This document shows positions 16,544 through 24,675 of a stretch of DNA of 64,000 nucleotides, piece after piece. The notes beneath the pieces are model-generated. The model saw nothing but the letters and a program-made list of their open reading frames with translations. It ran no database searches and was not told where the DNA came from. Every line of letters begins with the position of its first letter. Position 1 is the first letter of the stretch. Source of the DNA: Gp1-AA133 sp964641665 (lineage in GTDB: Bacteria; Acidobacteriota; Terriglobia; Terriglobales; Acidobacteriaceae); the NCBI GenBank assembly GCA_964641665.1, contig CAZXKO010000097.1, positions 1-64,000 of the forward strand, in the 5' to 3' direction. The position numbers were made by a program, and so were the translations under genes.

Positions 16544-16999
16544 ATGTTGCCTGTCCATCGTATTCTCTGCCCGACCGATTTCAGTGGGCCTGCTTGCACC
16601 TGCGTCCGCACCGCCAGCGAGTTGGCCGAACACTTTGGTGCGGAGCTTCTCCTGGTCAACGTCGTCCCCGCCGTGCCCACCTTGCCGCCCGATCCCAACT
16701 ACGTCTTCAAGATTCCGGAATACGAGCAATACCTCCACAAAGATGCAGAGAAGCACTTGCAGAAGACGCGCGACGAACTGGTTGGCAAGAACGTGAAGGT
16801 GCTGACACAGGTGGGCCATGGTTCGGCAGCGGAAGAGATCGTCCTGATCGCCAAGAATGAAGGGGTTGACCTGATCGTCATTTCCACCCACGGATCGACC
16901 GGGTTAGAGCGACTGGTGTTCGGTTCAGTGGCGGAAAAAGTCGTGCGGCTGGCGGAGTGCCCCGTACTGACCGTCCGGCAAAAGGAAAAAGCGGCGTGA
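16544..16999 (+). CDS. Universal stress protein, UspA family
   Basis: Single-domain Usp, 151 residues. The N-terminal strand and loop (MLPVHRILCPTDFSGPA), the helix SELAEHFGAELLLVNVV and the C-terminal ATP-binding signature STHGSTGLERLVFGSVAEKV (G-2x-G-9x-G-S/T pattern) point to the nucleotide-binding Usp class. The frame is open further upstream but family length and a GAGGAA ribosome site eight bases before support the ATG at 16544. It is likely induced in stress or stationary phase; the partner process is not visible in the neighbours. Confidence 0.9.
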   Translation: MLPVHRILCPTDFSGPACTCVRTASELAEHFGAELLLVNVVPAVPTLPPDPNYVFKIPEYEQYLHKDAEKHLQKTRDELVGKNVKVLTQVGHGSAAEEIVLIAKNEGVDLIVISTHGSTGLERLVFGSVAEKVVRLAECPVLTVRQKEKAA

Positions 17000-17052
17000 G
17001 TCGGCCGCACCCCGACCAGTCCGACCCGTTCACTGTGATTGGAGGACCCCCC

Positions 17053-18929
17053 TTGACCACGCCGCTCTCTTCGAAGCTTCGCATGCTCGTACTCGTAGGG
17101 ATGACTGCCGTCGCTACAACGGCGAGTGCGCAGGACACATCAGCGCCTGCCATGACACTGGTCGTCGACGAAACGCAGGCTCCACGGCGCATTGCTTTTG
17201 TGCACGAGGAAATTCGGGTGCGGCCCGGTCCCCTCGAGCTGGCGTATCCTCGCTGGATTCCAGGCGAGCACGGACCGACCGGTCCCATTCAGCGATTCGC
17301 AGCGCTCCGAGTACATTCCGGGAACACGACCCTAGCTTGGACGCGCGATCCCGAGGACATCTACACGATTCACGTTGAAGTTCCCGCTAACGCCGATCGG
17401 ATAACCGTCGATTTTGATACATTGCTGGAAAATACCATCTCCGCCCATCAACTCCTGGTAGCGTGGAATACAGTACTGCTCTACCCGCGGGGGATCGACA
17501 AGCGCGAGTTAATGATCGAGCCGTCGGTTCTTCTACCTCCAAACTGGCAGCAGGGTAGTTCCCTGAGAGTTGCCCGTCAGGAGGGGAGCCGCGTGACTTT
17601 CGCGCCGGTTTCGCTTGAACGCTTGATCGATTCCCCGGTGCTCGCCGGCGAGTTCTATCGCGTTCTGCCGCTGACCTCGGCCTGGCCGGCGGAGCTCGAT
17701 ATCACCGGGGACAGCCAGGCCGCAGTCGACAAAGCCGATGACGCACACGCGGTGTCTCTGTTCAGCAAGTTGATCGACCAGGACCGGGCGATGTTCGGCT
17801 TCCGGCACTGGCAGACCCTGCACCTTCTTGTGTCGCAGAGTGAAGCGCGCCCCTTCGACGGCCTGGAGCACGAAGATTCGCCGTACTCGGGGGTCGGGGA
17901 TGCTGGGCTTTCCAAGAAGGATCAACTCGAAAGGTTCGGATGGCCGCTCCTTGCCCATGAGCAATCGCACTCCTGGACGGAAAGTACCGGCGACCGGCGG
18001 AGCTGTACTCGAAGCCCGACTACCAGGGCCCTGAGCGGACTTCGCTTCTTTGGGTGTACGAGGGGTTGAACGAATATATAGGGATGTTGCTCGCCACGCG
18101 CGCCGGCTTCAACGACGCAGCCTACATGCGCGATTATCTTGGGCGGATCGCTGCGGACTATTCCCACGAACCGGGTCGCGCTACCACTCCTTTGGTGGAT
18201 ACGGCCACGGAAGACTGGGTTTTGCGCGCGTTCGACGTGGCATGGTTTTCGCTGCGCCGCGGACAGGATTATTACGATGAGGGTGCCCTGATCTGGCTTC
18301 GCGCGGATACGATCATTCGCGAACAAACGCAAGGAGGCCGGTCACTGGATGATTTCTTGCGCAGTTTCCTCGGCCAGCGTGACACGGAGCCGATCGTTGC
18401 CCCCTACACCCGGGAAGACGTGGAAGCCTCACTGTCGGCAATTTGTCCGTTTGATTGGCACACGTTCTTCGAGACCCGCGTTTACCAGGTCAACAGCAAG
18501 CCGCCGACCGAGGGTCTTGAGGCCGCCGGCTGGCGGTTGGTCTACAACGCAACCCCGAACAACGAACCTTTCTATGCCGATCTCTTGCCGATGAGTTATT
18601 CCGGCGACTATTCCATCGGGATTTCTGTCAGGAAAGACGGTACGATCTTCGACGTCATCGCCGGGACCCCGGCCTACGACGCGGGCCTCGGCCCGAACAT
18701 GACGATTCTCGCGGTTGATGGCCGCGCTTACTCTGCCGACGCGCTCAATGAGTCAATCGCGCGTCCGAAAAACGGCAGGATATCCGTGATTGTTCGTAAC
18801 TTCGACTCGGTGGAGACCCACGAGATTCAATACGCCGGCGGCGTGCGGTACCCACACCTGGAGCGAATTCCTGGAAGTCACGATTACCTCAGCGAGATCC
18901 TGGCGCCTCGAGGTTACAAAGAGCACTAA
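17053..18929 (+). pseudogene. M61 glycyl aminopeptidase-like protease, one frameshift
   Basis: Secreted M61 peptidase with a C-terminal PDZ domain, about 625 residues if repaired. A TTG start at 17053 has GGAGGA upstream; a signal peptide ends near SAQD. The zinc motif HEQSH (17959-17973) is intact, but one base is missing right after the following Trp codon, at about 17977. In the first frame the protein turns to nonsense and stops at 18069. In the shifted frame it continues as NGKYRRPAELYSKPD and WVYEGLNEYIGM, which supply the expected M61 residues including the third-ligand Glu. The PDZ domain (YSIGISVRKDGTIFDVIAGT) is in the second part, which stays open to 18929. Either a young pseudogene or a sequencing error. 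Confidence 0.85.
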
Positions 18930-19022
18930 CCACTGGCGAGTGGCAAGAGCGTAAAGGTTCGCACCATGGTGGGCCGCGGTTCTGCGGCCGAGGACTGAAG
19001 CGCTCTGGGCAATGCAGACGTC

Positions 19023-20111
19023 CTAGCGCGCCGTGTCGTCGTCAATCCAGTACTGGCGTCGGGAGTTTAGCACCAACTGCGGACGACTCTTGGTCTCAAC
19101 ATGAAGCGCATGCAGCCCGGGCGTAGGCGACGTCGGGCGGAAACTTAGTACATAGTAGTTGGGTACGTCGTTCGACACTGCGATGAGACCTGCCTTCAGA
19201 TCCTTAGCATCGTGGAATTGAAAGAACTCGCCTCCGGCGAGCTGCGCGATGGATTCTGCGGTCTTGGTGCGCAGCGCATTGCGTGCGGTAAGAAAGGTCA
19301 TGGTGGCCAGCCGAAGAGGCGGAGCAAGCTGGCTAATGCAGTCGAGCACCTGCTTGCTATAGTGCCCTTCGTACTCGGAATCGGCTCCATCGCGGCTGAA
19401 GCAGCCGTGTTCGGGACCTGGCTCGCTGCTCTGAAACTTTGATGCCTCATGGGCGACTACAGAGCGTGTACTGGAAAAACCGAAGCTGTACATCGCCGTA
19501 TTCGTGTCGCTGATGAGGCGCAGAGCTTCATCGAGCCTTGTCTTACTGCCCTGGTCGATGGTTTCGCTGAGGAGCAGAATCGCACGGCGATAGCGGGTAG
19601 GCTGTGCCCGAAGCTGGGTGATGGCCAACACTATCCCATCCAGAATGGCTGCCCCCTGATCACCTTCGTTCAGCCTTGCAAGCTGCTGGGAGGCATCGGC
19701 TGTTCTTGGCGTAAAAGGCATGAGTAGGTGCGGCACACTGTCGAAGCCAATGATGGCGATGCGGTGTTCCACGTTGCCGATCAGCACGTCGAGGATCGAG
19801 TCTAGCTGGCGGTAGTCAATGAGATGTCGTGCTCCGGCACCCCCGGTTTCAACAACGATTGCCAACGCCAGCGGCTGCGAATCGGTGTCCTGATCGAGTA
19901 TGAGGTGCTGCGGCACGCCGTTGTCGGTGAGAAGGAAGTCGTCAGCCCCGAGTTCAAAAACTACCTCCCCTCTCTTGGTTTTCACGAGGATCGGTACCTC
20001 CACCAAAGTTGAGCGCACTGTCAGTGTGGGCTGGGCTTTATCGCTTGGTTGCGCGCGTAGGCCGACAGCGGCGAGGCAGAGCAAGAGACATAGCGTGCAG
20101 GCAAACCTCAT
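19023..20111 (-). CDS. Exported VWA-domain protein (acidobacterial VWFA-related type)
   Basis: Secreted protein of the VWFA-related family that is greatly expanded in Acidobacteriota. The signal peptide is residues 1-20 (CLLLCLAAVGLRA). A short N-terminal beta-domain (VEVPILVKTKRGEVVFELGADDF) precedes the VWA fold: LALAIVVETGGAG at about residue 81, IAIIGFDSVPHLLMPF, AILDGIVLAITQL and RRAILLLSETIDQGS. The metal-site DxSxS motif is replaced by ETGGA, so MIDAS metal binding is doubtful. The C-terminus has YYVLSFRPTSPTPGLHALHV, typical of the family. Length 362. A TATAAT (20129-20124) lies 13 bases before the start. Partner proteins unknown. Confidence 0.82.
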   Translation of the reverse strand: MRFACTLCLLLCLAAVGLRAQPSDKAQPTLTVRSTLVEVPILVKTKRGEVVFELGADDFLLTDNGVPQHLILDQDTDSQPLALAIVVETGGAGARHLIDYRQLDSILDVLIGNVEHRIAIIGFDSVPHLLMPFTPRTADASQQLARLNEGDQGAAILDGIVLAITQLRAQPTRYRRAILLLSETIDQGSKTRLDEALRLISDTNTAMYSFGFSSTRSVVAHEASKFQSSEPGPEHGCFSRDGADSEYEGHYSKQVLDCISQLAPPLRLATMTFLTARNALRTKTAESIAQLAGGEFFQFHDAKDLKAGLIAVSNDVPNYYVLSFRPTSPTPGLHALHVETKSRPQLVLNSRRQYWIDDDTAR

Positions 20112-20501
20112 AACTAAGCCTTCATTATAAGAGCGACAGCACGCTCTGACGGACCCTGCTCGAAAGGTCTACTGACGGTTCACCCAGGCTTGCGAGTCCC
20201 AACATTTTCAGAAGATTGGGACATCAGTTGTCGAAATCAGGCGTAGCTGAGTTGAAAAAGGAACCAAGGTAGAAATTTCGATGAACTTTCAGTCTCTGTG
20301 GCGGACCAACATTTAACAGCTTACGAACCGATTTCCCAGACAAACGACCAAAAAGAGTTTTCCAACACCCACAGGCGATAGCGTTCATTGACCGTTCTGA
20401 GCGAAGGGGGATGTCACAGAGTAGTAGGTTGCGCGTGACGCTATCGTCGGACGCAGAGCAGCCAAGGGGTCAGCCTGAAGCGGTCAACGAGCCAAGTGCC
20501 T
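20112..20501. other. Intergenic region, 390 bp, nothing coding
   Basis: Lies upstream of the VWA gene and downstream of the sulfur-carrier gene, both on the minus strand. Apart from the TATAAT at 20124-20129 serving the VWA gene I see no reading frame of credible composition, no terminator and no repeat. The base composition is a little more AT-rich than the flanks. Confidence 0.5.
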
Positions 20502-20786
20502 TTACCTTCCGCTCCCGCCCGCAATCGAAGGCACCAGCAGAATCTCATCTCCATCCTGAAACGTGTACGTCTGGCCGCCCAGAAAGCGGATGTCTTCCTC
20601 ATTCACGTACACGTTCAGAAAGCGCCGGATCTGTCCTGTCTCATCGCGCAGGTGCGGTTTCAGGTCGGGGAACTGCGCGTCCAGCACCGAAAACAACTCG
20701 CCCAGGTTCGCGGCGGAGCAGTCGAGCTTGCCGACGCCCGCCGTGTGCCGCCGCAATGCTGTGGGAATCTGCACCGTGATCGACAT
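20502..20786 (-). CDS. MoaD/ThiS-family ubiquitin-like sulfur carrier protein
   Basis: Beta-grasp sulfur carrier, 94 residues, second gene of the SAM-riboswitch operon; it begins one base after the stop of the PLP enzyme. The core MSITVQIPTALRRH, LGELFSVLDAQFPDLKPHL, FLNVYVNEEDIRFLGG and DGDEILLVPSIAGG is that of MoaD/CysO-like carriers. In such proteins the C-terminal Gly-Gly is adenylated by an E1-like enzyme and converted to a thiocarboxylate. Here Gly90-Gly91 is followed by Ser-Gly-Arg, so the tail would need removal by a protease, as in masked carriers such as Wolinella HcyS. The neighbour implies service to an amino-acid synthase rather than molybdopterin synthesis. Confidence 0.85.
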   Translation of the reverse strand: MSITVQIPTALRRHTAGVGKLDCSAANLGELFSVLDAQFPDLKPHLRDETGQIRRFLNVYVNEEDIRFLGGQTYTFQDGDEILLVPSIAGGSGR

Positions 20787-20787
20787 G

Positions 20788-22041
20788 TTAGGCCTCCACC
20801 GCTTCGGGAACATCGAGCGTGTTGGAGAGGAAGCGCTCGAACTCCACGAGTTTCGGAGCAATCGCGGCCTCGGCCTCGTAGGCTCCAGCCAAAGCGTCGG
20901 TCGTCTTCAACCCGTTGCCCGTGATGCAGACCACAGTGGTTTCGTCCGGCAAGATGCGGCCGTCGCGAACCAGCTTGCGGGTGCAGCCCACGGTTACGCC
21001 TCCGGCGGTCTCGGTGAAGATGCCTTCCGTCTCCGCCAGCAGTTGGATCGACTCCACTACCTCGGGATCCGACACATCTTCCGACCAGCCGCCACTCTTG
21101 GTAATCGTCTTGATCGCGTAATGTCCGTCGGCCGGATTGCCGATGGCCAGTGATCGCGCGATCGTCGAGGGTTTCTGCGGCTCGATGTCCGCATTTCCGG
21201 CCTTCACCGCAGTCGAGATCGGCGAGCATCCGGTGGCCTGGGCGCCAAAGAACTTCACCGGCTTCGGATCGACCAGGCCGAGCGCGATCAACTCGTCGAA
21301 CGCCTTCTTGATCTTCACGATCAGCGAGCCACCCGCCATCGGCACCACGACGTTATCTGGTAACCTCCAGCCCAGTTGTTCGGCGATCTCGAAGCCCACG
21401 GTCTTTGAGCCTTCCGCGTAATAAGGACGCAGGTTCACGTTCACGAAGCCCCAGCGATGCTCGTCGGCGATCTGCGAGCACAGGCGGTTGACCTGGTCGT
21501 AGCTGCCGGCAATGCGAACCACTTTCGCGCCGTACACCTGTGTGTTCAGAATCTTCGCGGCTTCGAGGTCGGCCGGAATGAAGATCCACGCCTTGAAGCC
21601 GTTGCGCGCAGCCTGCGCCGCCACCGAGTTCGCCAGGTTGCCGGTCGAGGAGCAGGACACGGTATCGAATCCGAAGGCACGCGCCTGCGACAGCGCGACC
21701 GCCACCACGCGATCCTTGAAACTGAGCGTGGGCAGGCAGACGGCGTCGTTCTTGACAAACACCTTGCGCGCGCCGATTTCCCGGGCCAGCTTGGGCGCGC
21801 TCAATAGCGGCGTGAAGCCTACGGGAAAGCTGGGCTGAAAATTCTCCGGCAGAGGGAGCAGCTCGGAGTAGCGCCACATGTTGGGAGGGCGTTGGGCGAT
21901 CTTTTCGCGCGTGAACTCAGCGCGGACGGCGTCGTAGTCGTAGCCGACTTCCAGGGCAGAGAAACAGTCGTCGCAGATCGAGCGGGGCTGGTTACCCCAG
22001 GCCTTGCCGCACTCGCGACATCGCAGTTCGAAATGAGCCAT
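20788..22041 (-). CDS. thrC: Threonine-synthase-like PLP enzyme under SAM-riboswitch control
   Basis: Fold-type II PLP enzyme, 417 residues, closest to threonine synthase. It has an N-terminal zinc-ribbon (Cys8, Cys11, Cys23, Cys26), the PLP lysine Lys109 in PTLSFKDRV, and phosphate-loop-like CSSTGNLANSVAAQAA. Threonine synthase makes threonine from O-phosphohomoserine. However, a SAM-I riboswitch and terminator precede this gene and a sulfur-carrier gene follows it by one base. My inference is that it uses a thiocarboxylated carrier to make homocysteine, or possibly cysteine, from a phosphorylated or acylated amino acid, as CysM does with CysO in Mycobacterium. A true threonine synthase with odd regulation remains possible. 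No other thrC is in the window. Confidence 0.8.
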   Translation of the reverse strand: MAHFELRCRECGKAWGNQPRSICDDCFSALEVGYDYDAVRAEFTREKIAQRPPNMWRYSELLPLPENFQPSFPVGFTPLLSAPKLAREIGARKVFVKNDAVCLPTLSFKDRVVAVALSQARAFGFDTVSCSSTGNLANSVAAQAARNGFKAWIFIPADLEAAKILNTQVYGAKVVRIAGSYDQVNRLCSQIADEHRWGFVNVNLRPYYAEGSKTVGFEIAEQLGWRLPDNVVVPMAGGSLIVKIKKAFDELIALGLVDPKPVKFFGAQATGCSPISTAVKAGNADIEPQKPSTIARSLAIGNPADGHYAIKTITKSGGWSEDVSDPEVVESIQLLAETEGIFTETAGGVTVGCTRKLVRDGRILPDETTVVCITGNGLKTTDALAGAYEAEAAIAPKLVEFERFLSNTLDVPEAVEA

Positions 22042-22118
22042 CGGGCTACTCGCATTCTTGCGGGTAGCTTCAGGACGAGTCTCTCTGGGAATGACGGGTG
22101 TGGGAGAAAAGGTCCTGT

Positions 22119-22157
22119 AAAAAACGAAGACCTCTTCTCCGGGTAGGAAAAGAGGTT
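22119..22157 (-). terminator. Intrinsic terminator, expression platform of the SAM riboswitch
   Basis: On the minus strand a stem ACCTCTTTTCC/GGAGAAGAGGT (10 of 11 pairs plus one G-U) with a TACCC loop is followed by CTTCG and six T. It sits between the riboswitch aptamer and the start codon at 22041, so SAM binding would be expected to favour termination. Confidence 0.8.
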
Positions 22158-22189
22158 ACGGGAAAACGGGAATAAAAGCCGCTTGCCCG

Positions 22190-22305
22190 AATCTCATGTT
22201 CCCCGTTTCCAGGAGAGAGTTGGCACCAAGCAATCGGGATATATGATCCCGATCCGGTTGCCGTGGCGTCACAGGGCTCGTCCCTCAGCCACTCTGCATG
22301 AAATT
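22190..22305 (-). promoter_or_regulatory. SAM-I (S-box) riboswitch aptamer
   Basis: On the minus strand the sequence runs AGAGTGGCTGAGGGACGAG, CCCTGTGACGCCACGGCAACC, then GGTGCCAA, matching the SAM-I consensus AGAG..GGnnGAGGGAnnnGCCC..GA..CC..GCAACC..GGTGC. A closing P1 stem is visible: AATTTCATG (22305-22297) pairs with CATGAGATT (22198-22190), nine pairs with one G-U. P3 (GGATCGGGAT with ATCCCGATTGC region) also pairs. The aptamer is 116 nt. It regulates the downstream PLP-enzyme and sulfur-carrier genes by methionine/SAM status. Confidence 0.9.
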
Positions 22306-22341
22306 CAAGGTCTGCCCGGTGAGGGGCAAACTTGGAGATAG

Positions 22342-22370
22342 ATACTACGCGTCACAACGGGGTGTGTCAA
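22342..22370 (-). promoter_or_regulatory. Sigma-70 promoter of the SAM-riboswitch operon
   Basis: Minus strand: consensus -35 TTGACA (22370-22365), exactly 17 bp, then -10 TAGTAT (22347-22342). The start point would be near 22335, about 30 bases before the riboswitch P1 stem. Confidence 0.8.
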
Positions 22371-22414
22371 GCGGAGTGGGCAACCTCGCTCAGGTCGAGG
22401 GGCGTTTGGCATGT

Positions 22415-22501
22415 TCACCGCCCCATCCAGATCGCAATGACGACTACCACAACAATGCCAAGCGCGTAGCCGATCAGCTTCGCTTTGCCCACTCTCGTCA
22501 T
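22415..22501 (-). CDS. Very small single-helix membrane protein, 28 residues
   Basis: Short frame MTRVGKAKLIGYALGIVVVV followed by VIAIWMGR and a stop. Basic N-terminus plus one hydrophobic helix is the shape of many small bacterial membrane proteins. It ends just before the promoter of the SAM-regulated operon on the same strand. The ribosome site is weak (GATGAG). It may be real or chance. Confidence 0.35.
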   Translation of the reverse strand: MTRVGKAKLIGYALGIVVVVVIAIWMGR

Positions 22502-22534
22502 GTGCTCATCGAGTATGCCTGAGTCGAGTGAAGC

Positions 22535-23065
22535 CTGTCCGCCGATGGAGCTGCTGGGCCTGGCCTATGAAACGCGTCCAAGCGAGATCGACGAAAAGGC
22601 CATTCGCGATGACGACCCCGCCGAACTGACTCGCAAGCTCGCCGAAGCGAAGGCCATGAAGGTTGCGAGCGAGTATCCCGACGCAGTTGTTGTCTCGGGG
22701 GATGCAGTAGCCGCGCAGGGTAAGCAGATCTTTGAAAAGCCGCGCAGCCTCGAGGAAGCTGCGCAATTCCTGCGACAGCTCTCCGGAAGCACGTTCCAGT
22801 TTGTGACCGCGCTCGACGTCATCCACTCAAGACGCGGAAGTTGCTCTCGACGGTGGAAACTTCCGATATCACGTTCCGGCAATTAGTGGAGCGCGAATTC
22901 CAGGCCTATATCAGCAAGTACGCGGTGCTGACCTATGCCGGCGCATTTGAAGACGACGCGGTTCGGATGTTTGCCGAGCGCATCTCGGGCAGTTACAACA
23001 TCGGGACGGCACTGCCGGTAAGTCGGTTGATCGTCTTTCTGCGTGAGCAGGGGGTGGAGATTTAA
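22535..23065 (+). pseudogene. maf: Maf-like nucleotide pyrophosphatase, degraded
   Basis: Remnant of a Maf/YhdE house-cleaning pyrophosphatase. Family features readable are ELLGLAYETRPSEIDEKAI, VVVSGDAVAAQGKQIFEKPR and FLRQLSGSTFQFVTALDVIH in one frame, then, after a frame change near 22826-22835, LSTVETSDITFRQL, YAGAFEDDAVRMFAERISGS and LPVSRLIVFLREQGVEI in another. The normal start with the SxSPRR substrate loop is missing: the frame upstream of ELLGL does not resemble it. Two lesions therefore suggest a true pseudogene rather than a single sequencing error. Confidence 0.75.
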
Positions 23066-23195
23066 ACCGCCGCGCTTCTGGCCGGCTGGAGGTCGTGTCC
23101 AAGCCAGGAGCACTCCATCACGGTAACGGCGTCGCTGTCGCGGTAGAATACAGCTCCGCCTTTACCGATCAACCCTCGAGAGGTGGCCCCATAGC

Positions 23196-24053
23196 ATGCA
23201 GACCGTTCTTTTCGTCGGCATAGTCGTCTCCCTGCTCATTTACTACGCGATCTGGTACTGGGGCCATCGCGGTCATCGCATGATCGCGCGCGGGACGAAG
23301 ACCCTCAACGCACTCGAGCTGGTTACCGCCTCCTATCGTGCAGGCGACTACCAGACGGCGCTCCAACAAGCCGAAGGCCTGAAGCAGGGGTTCTCGAAAA
23401 CGGCGGAATACTGTTTCTTCCGCGGCACCATGCTGCATCAACTGGGACGGATTTCTGAGGCAGAGGCCAGCCTTCGCGAAGGGCTGGCGCTTGAAACCGA
23501 GGCGCGACGCCAGGCATTGGCCAGCAATGTTCTTGGTACCGTTCTGATGGATATGGAGCGCTATCCCGAAGCACTCTCCTGCTTTGAAGATTCGATCCGG
23601 GCATGGCTGGATCGGGGCACCGGTCACCGTGAGATTGCGGAAGTGTGGCTGCGGCAGGGACGCAATCTCCCCGAAGCGCTCACCCGCGCCCGCCGGGCGG
23701 TGGAGATCGATCGCGCATCTCCGGCGCTCAGCGCAGAAACGCACGAGTACAGAGTCGGAGAAGACCTGGCCCTGCTCGCCTGGGCGGAGGCAGCGAATTC
23801 GTCGAACATCGAACGGGTGGATGCCCTGCTGGCCGAGGCCTTCCCGTTGTGTGCCAGCGCGGCCAAGATGGTCCAGGCCCAACAGCACTATTACGCGGGA
23901 CGAGCCTATTCGGCCCTGCAACTGCTGGAAAAGGCTGCGGAGCAGTTTCTGCAGGCGCGGACCGTTGATCCCCAAGGCCAGTTCGGCAGGCTGGCCGCCG
24001 CGATGACGCACCCTCCAAACTCAACAACCCCAGGCCCAACACCCAAGACCTAA
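23196..24053 (+). CDS. Membrane-anchored TPR protein
   Basis: An N-terminal transmembrane helix (VLFVGIVVSLLIYYAIWYW, residues 4-22) anchors a cytoplasmic or periplasmic helical domain with tetratricopeptide-like repeats: LVTASYRAGDYQTALQQAEG, YCFFRGTMLHQLGRISEAEA, NVLGTVLMDMERYPEALSCF and a final YYAGRAYSALQLLEKAAEQF. Length 285. The last residues, NSTTPGPTPKT, and the stop codon are encoded by an intergenic CCCAAGACC-type repeat that runs into the gene, so the native C-terminus was probably a little different. Role unknown; likely scaffold. Confidence 0.8.
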   Translation: MQTVLFVGIVVSLLIYYAIWYWGHRGHRMIARGTKTLNALELVTASYRAGDYQTALQQAEGLKQGFSKTAEYCFFRGTMLHQLGRISEAEASLREGLALETEARRQALASNVLGTVLMDMERYPEALSCFEDSIRAWLDRGTGHREIAEVWLRQGRNLPEALTRARRAVEIDRASPALSAETHEYRVGEDLALLAWAEAANSSNIERVDALLAEAFPLCASAAKMVQAQQHYYAGRAYSALQLLEKAAEQFLQARTVDPQGQFGRLAAAMTHPPNSTTPGPTPKT

Positions 24054-24066
24054 GACCCAAGGCCCC
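24021..24066 (+). repeat. CAACACCCAAGACCTAAGACC word array
   Basis: Drifting copies of a roughly 8-9 base word (CCCAACACC, CCAAGACC, TAAGACC, CAAGGCCC). The same words occur at 24888-24935 in the same orientation and at 63166-63210 in the opposite one. This copy overlaps the 3' coding end of the TPR gene and supplies its stop. Confidence 0.65.
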
Positions 24067-24095
24067 GGGTTCGACGGCTGGGATAAAATTCACCC

Positions 24096-24644
24096 ATGGC
24101 GCTCAAGTTCACAACATCTCACCTGGAAGATTCGCTTACGCTGTTCCGCTACTGCAAGAAGCAGGCCGAAGGCGCGATGGCGCAGGTCCCCGATGAGCAA
24201 CTCTTCGCCGCGCTCGATCCGGAGATGAATTCGATCGCGATTGTCGTGAAGCATATGGCGGGGAACATGCGCTCGCGCTGGACCGACTTTCTCACCAGCG
24301 ACGGCGAGAAGCCGGACCGCAACCGCGACAGTGAGTTCGAGGAGCCTCCGACGACGCGGGGAGCTCTAATGAAGATGTGGGAAGCAGGTTGGAGCTCCCT
24401 GTTCACGGCCCTGGAACCGCTCAAGGAAGCCGACTTAGCCCGCGCGGTAACGATCCGGGGTGAAGTCCATTCCGTGACCCAGGCGATTAACCGCCAACTC
24501 GCCCATTACTCCTATCACGTCGGTCAGATTGTTTTCCTCGCCAAGCACTTTCAGCACGCACAATGGAAGTCGCTCAGCGTGCCCCGCAACCAGTCCGCCA
24601 AGTTCAACCAGCGAGTGGCCGCGGGAGAAACCAGCCAGCGGTGA
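24096..24644 (+). CDS. DUF1572/DinB-like four-helix protein
   Basis: Member of the DinB/YfiT-like superfamily with a putative metal site built from three histidines: His52 (VVKHMAGN) and His136/His140 (LAHYSYHVGQIV). The 182-residue length and the sequence MWEAGWSSLFTALEPLKEAD are typical of DUF1572. Related proteins are thiol-dependent transferases or bacillithiol S-transferases, but the substrate cannot be told. It lies alone between two CCAAGACC repeat arrays. Confidence 0.82.
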   Translation: MALKFTTSHLEDSLTLFRYCKKQAEGAMAQVPDEQLFAALDPEMNSIAIVVKHMAGNMRSRWTDFLTSDGEKPDRNRDSEFEEPPTTRGALMKMWEAGWSSLFTALEPLKEADLARAVTIRGEVHSVTQAINRQLAHYSYHVGQIVFLAKHFQHAQWKSLSVPRNQSAKFNQRVAAGETSQR

Positions 24645-24675
24645 TCGGTACAACAAGGCCAAAGACCCCGCAACT

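Noticed and set aside
16957..17052. Upstream extension of the M61 frame overlapping the universal stress gene
   Set aside because: Overlaps the end of the universal stress gene; the TTG at 17053 with GGAGGA and an immediate signal peptide is a better start.
22298..22522. 74-codon plus-strand frame over the SAM riboswitch and promoter
   Set aside because: It lies opposite a structured RNA and its promoter; no conserved motif; regulatory explanation is much stronger.
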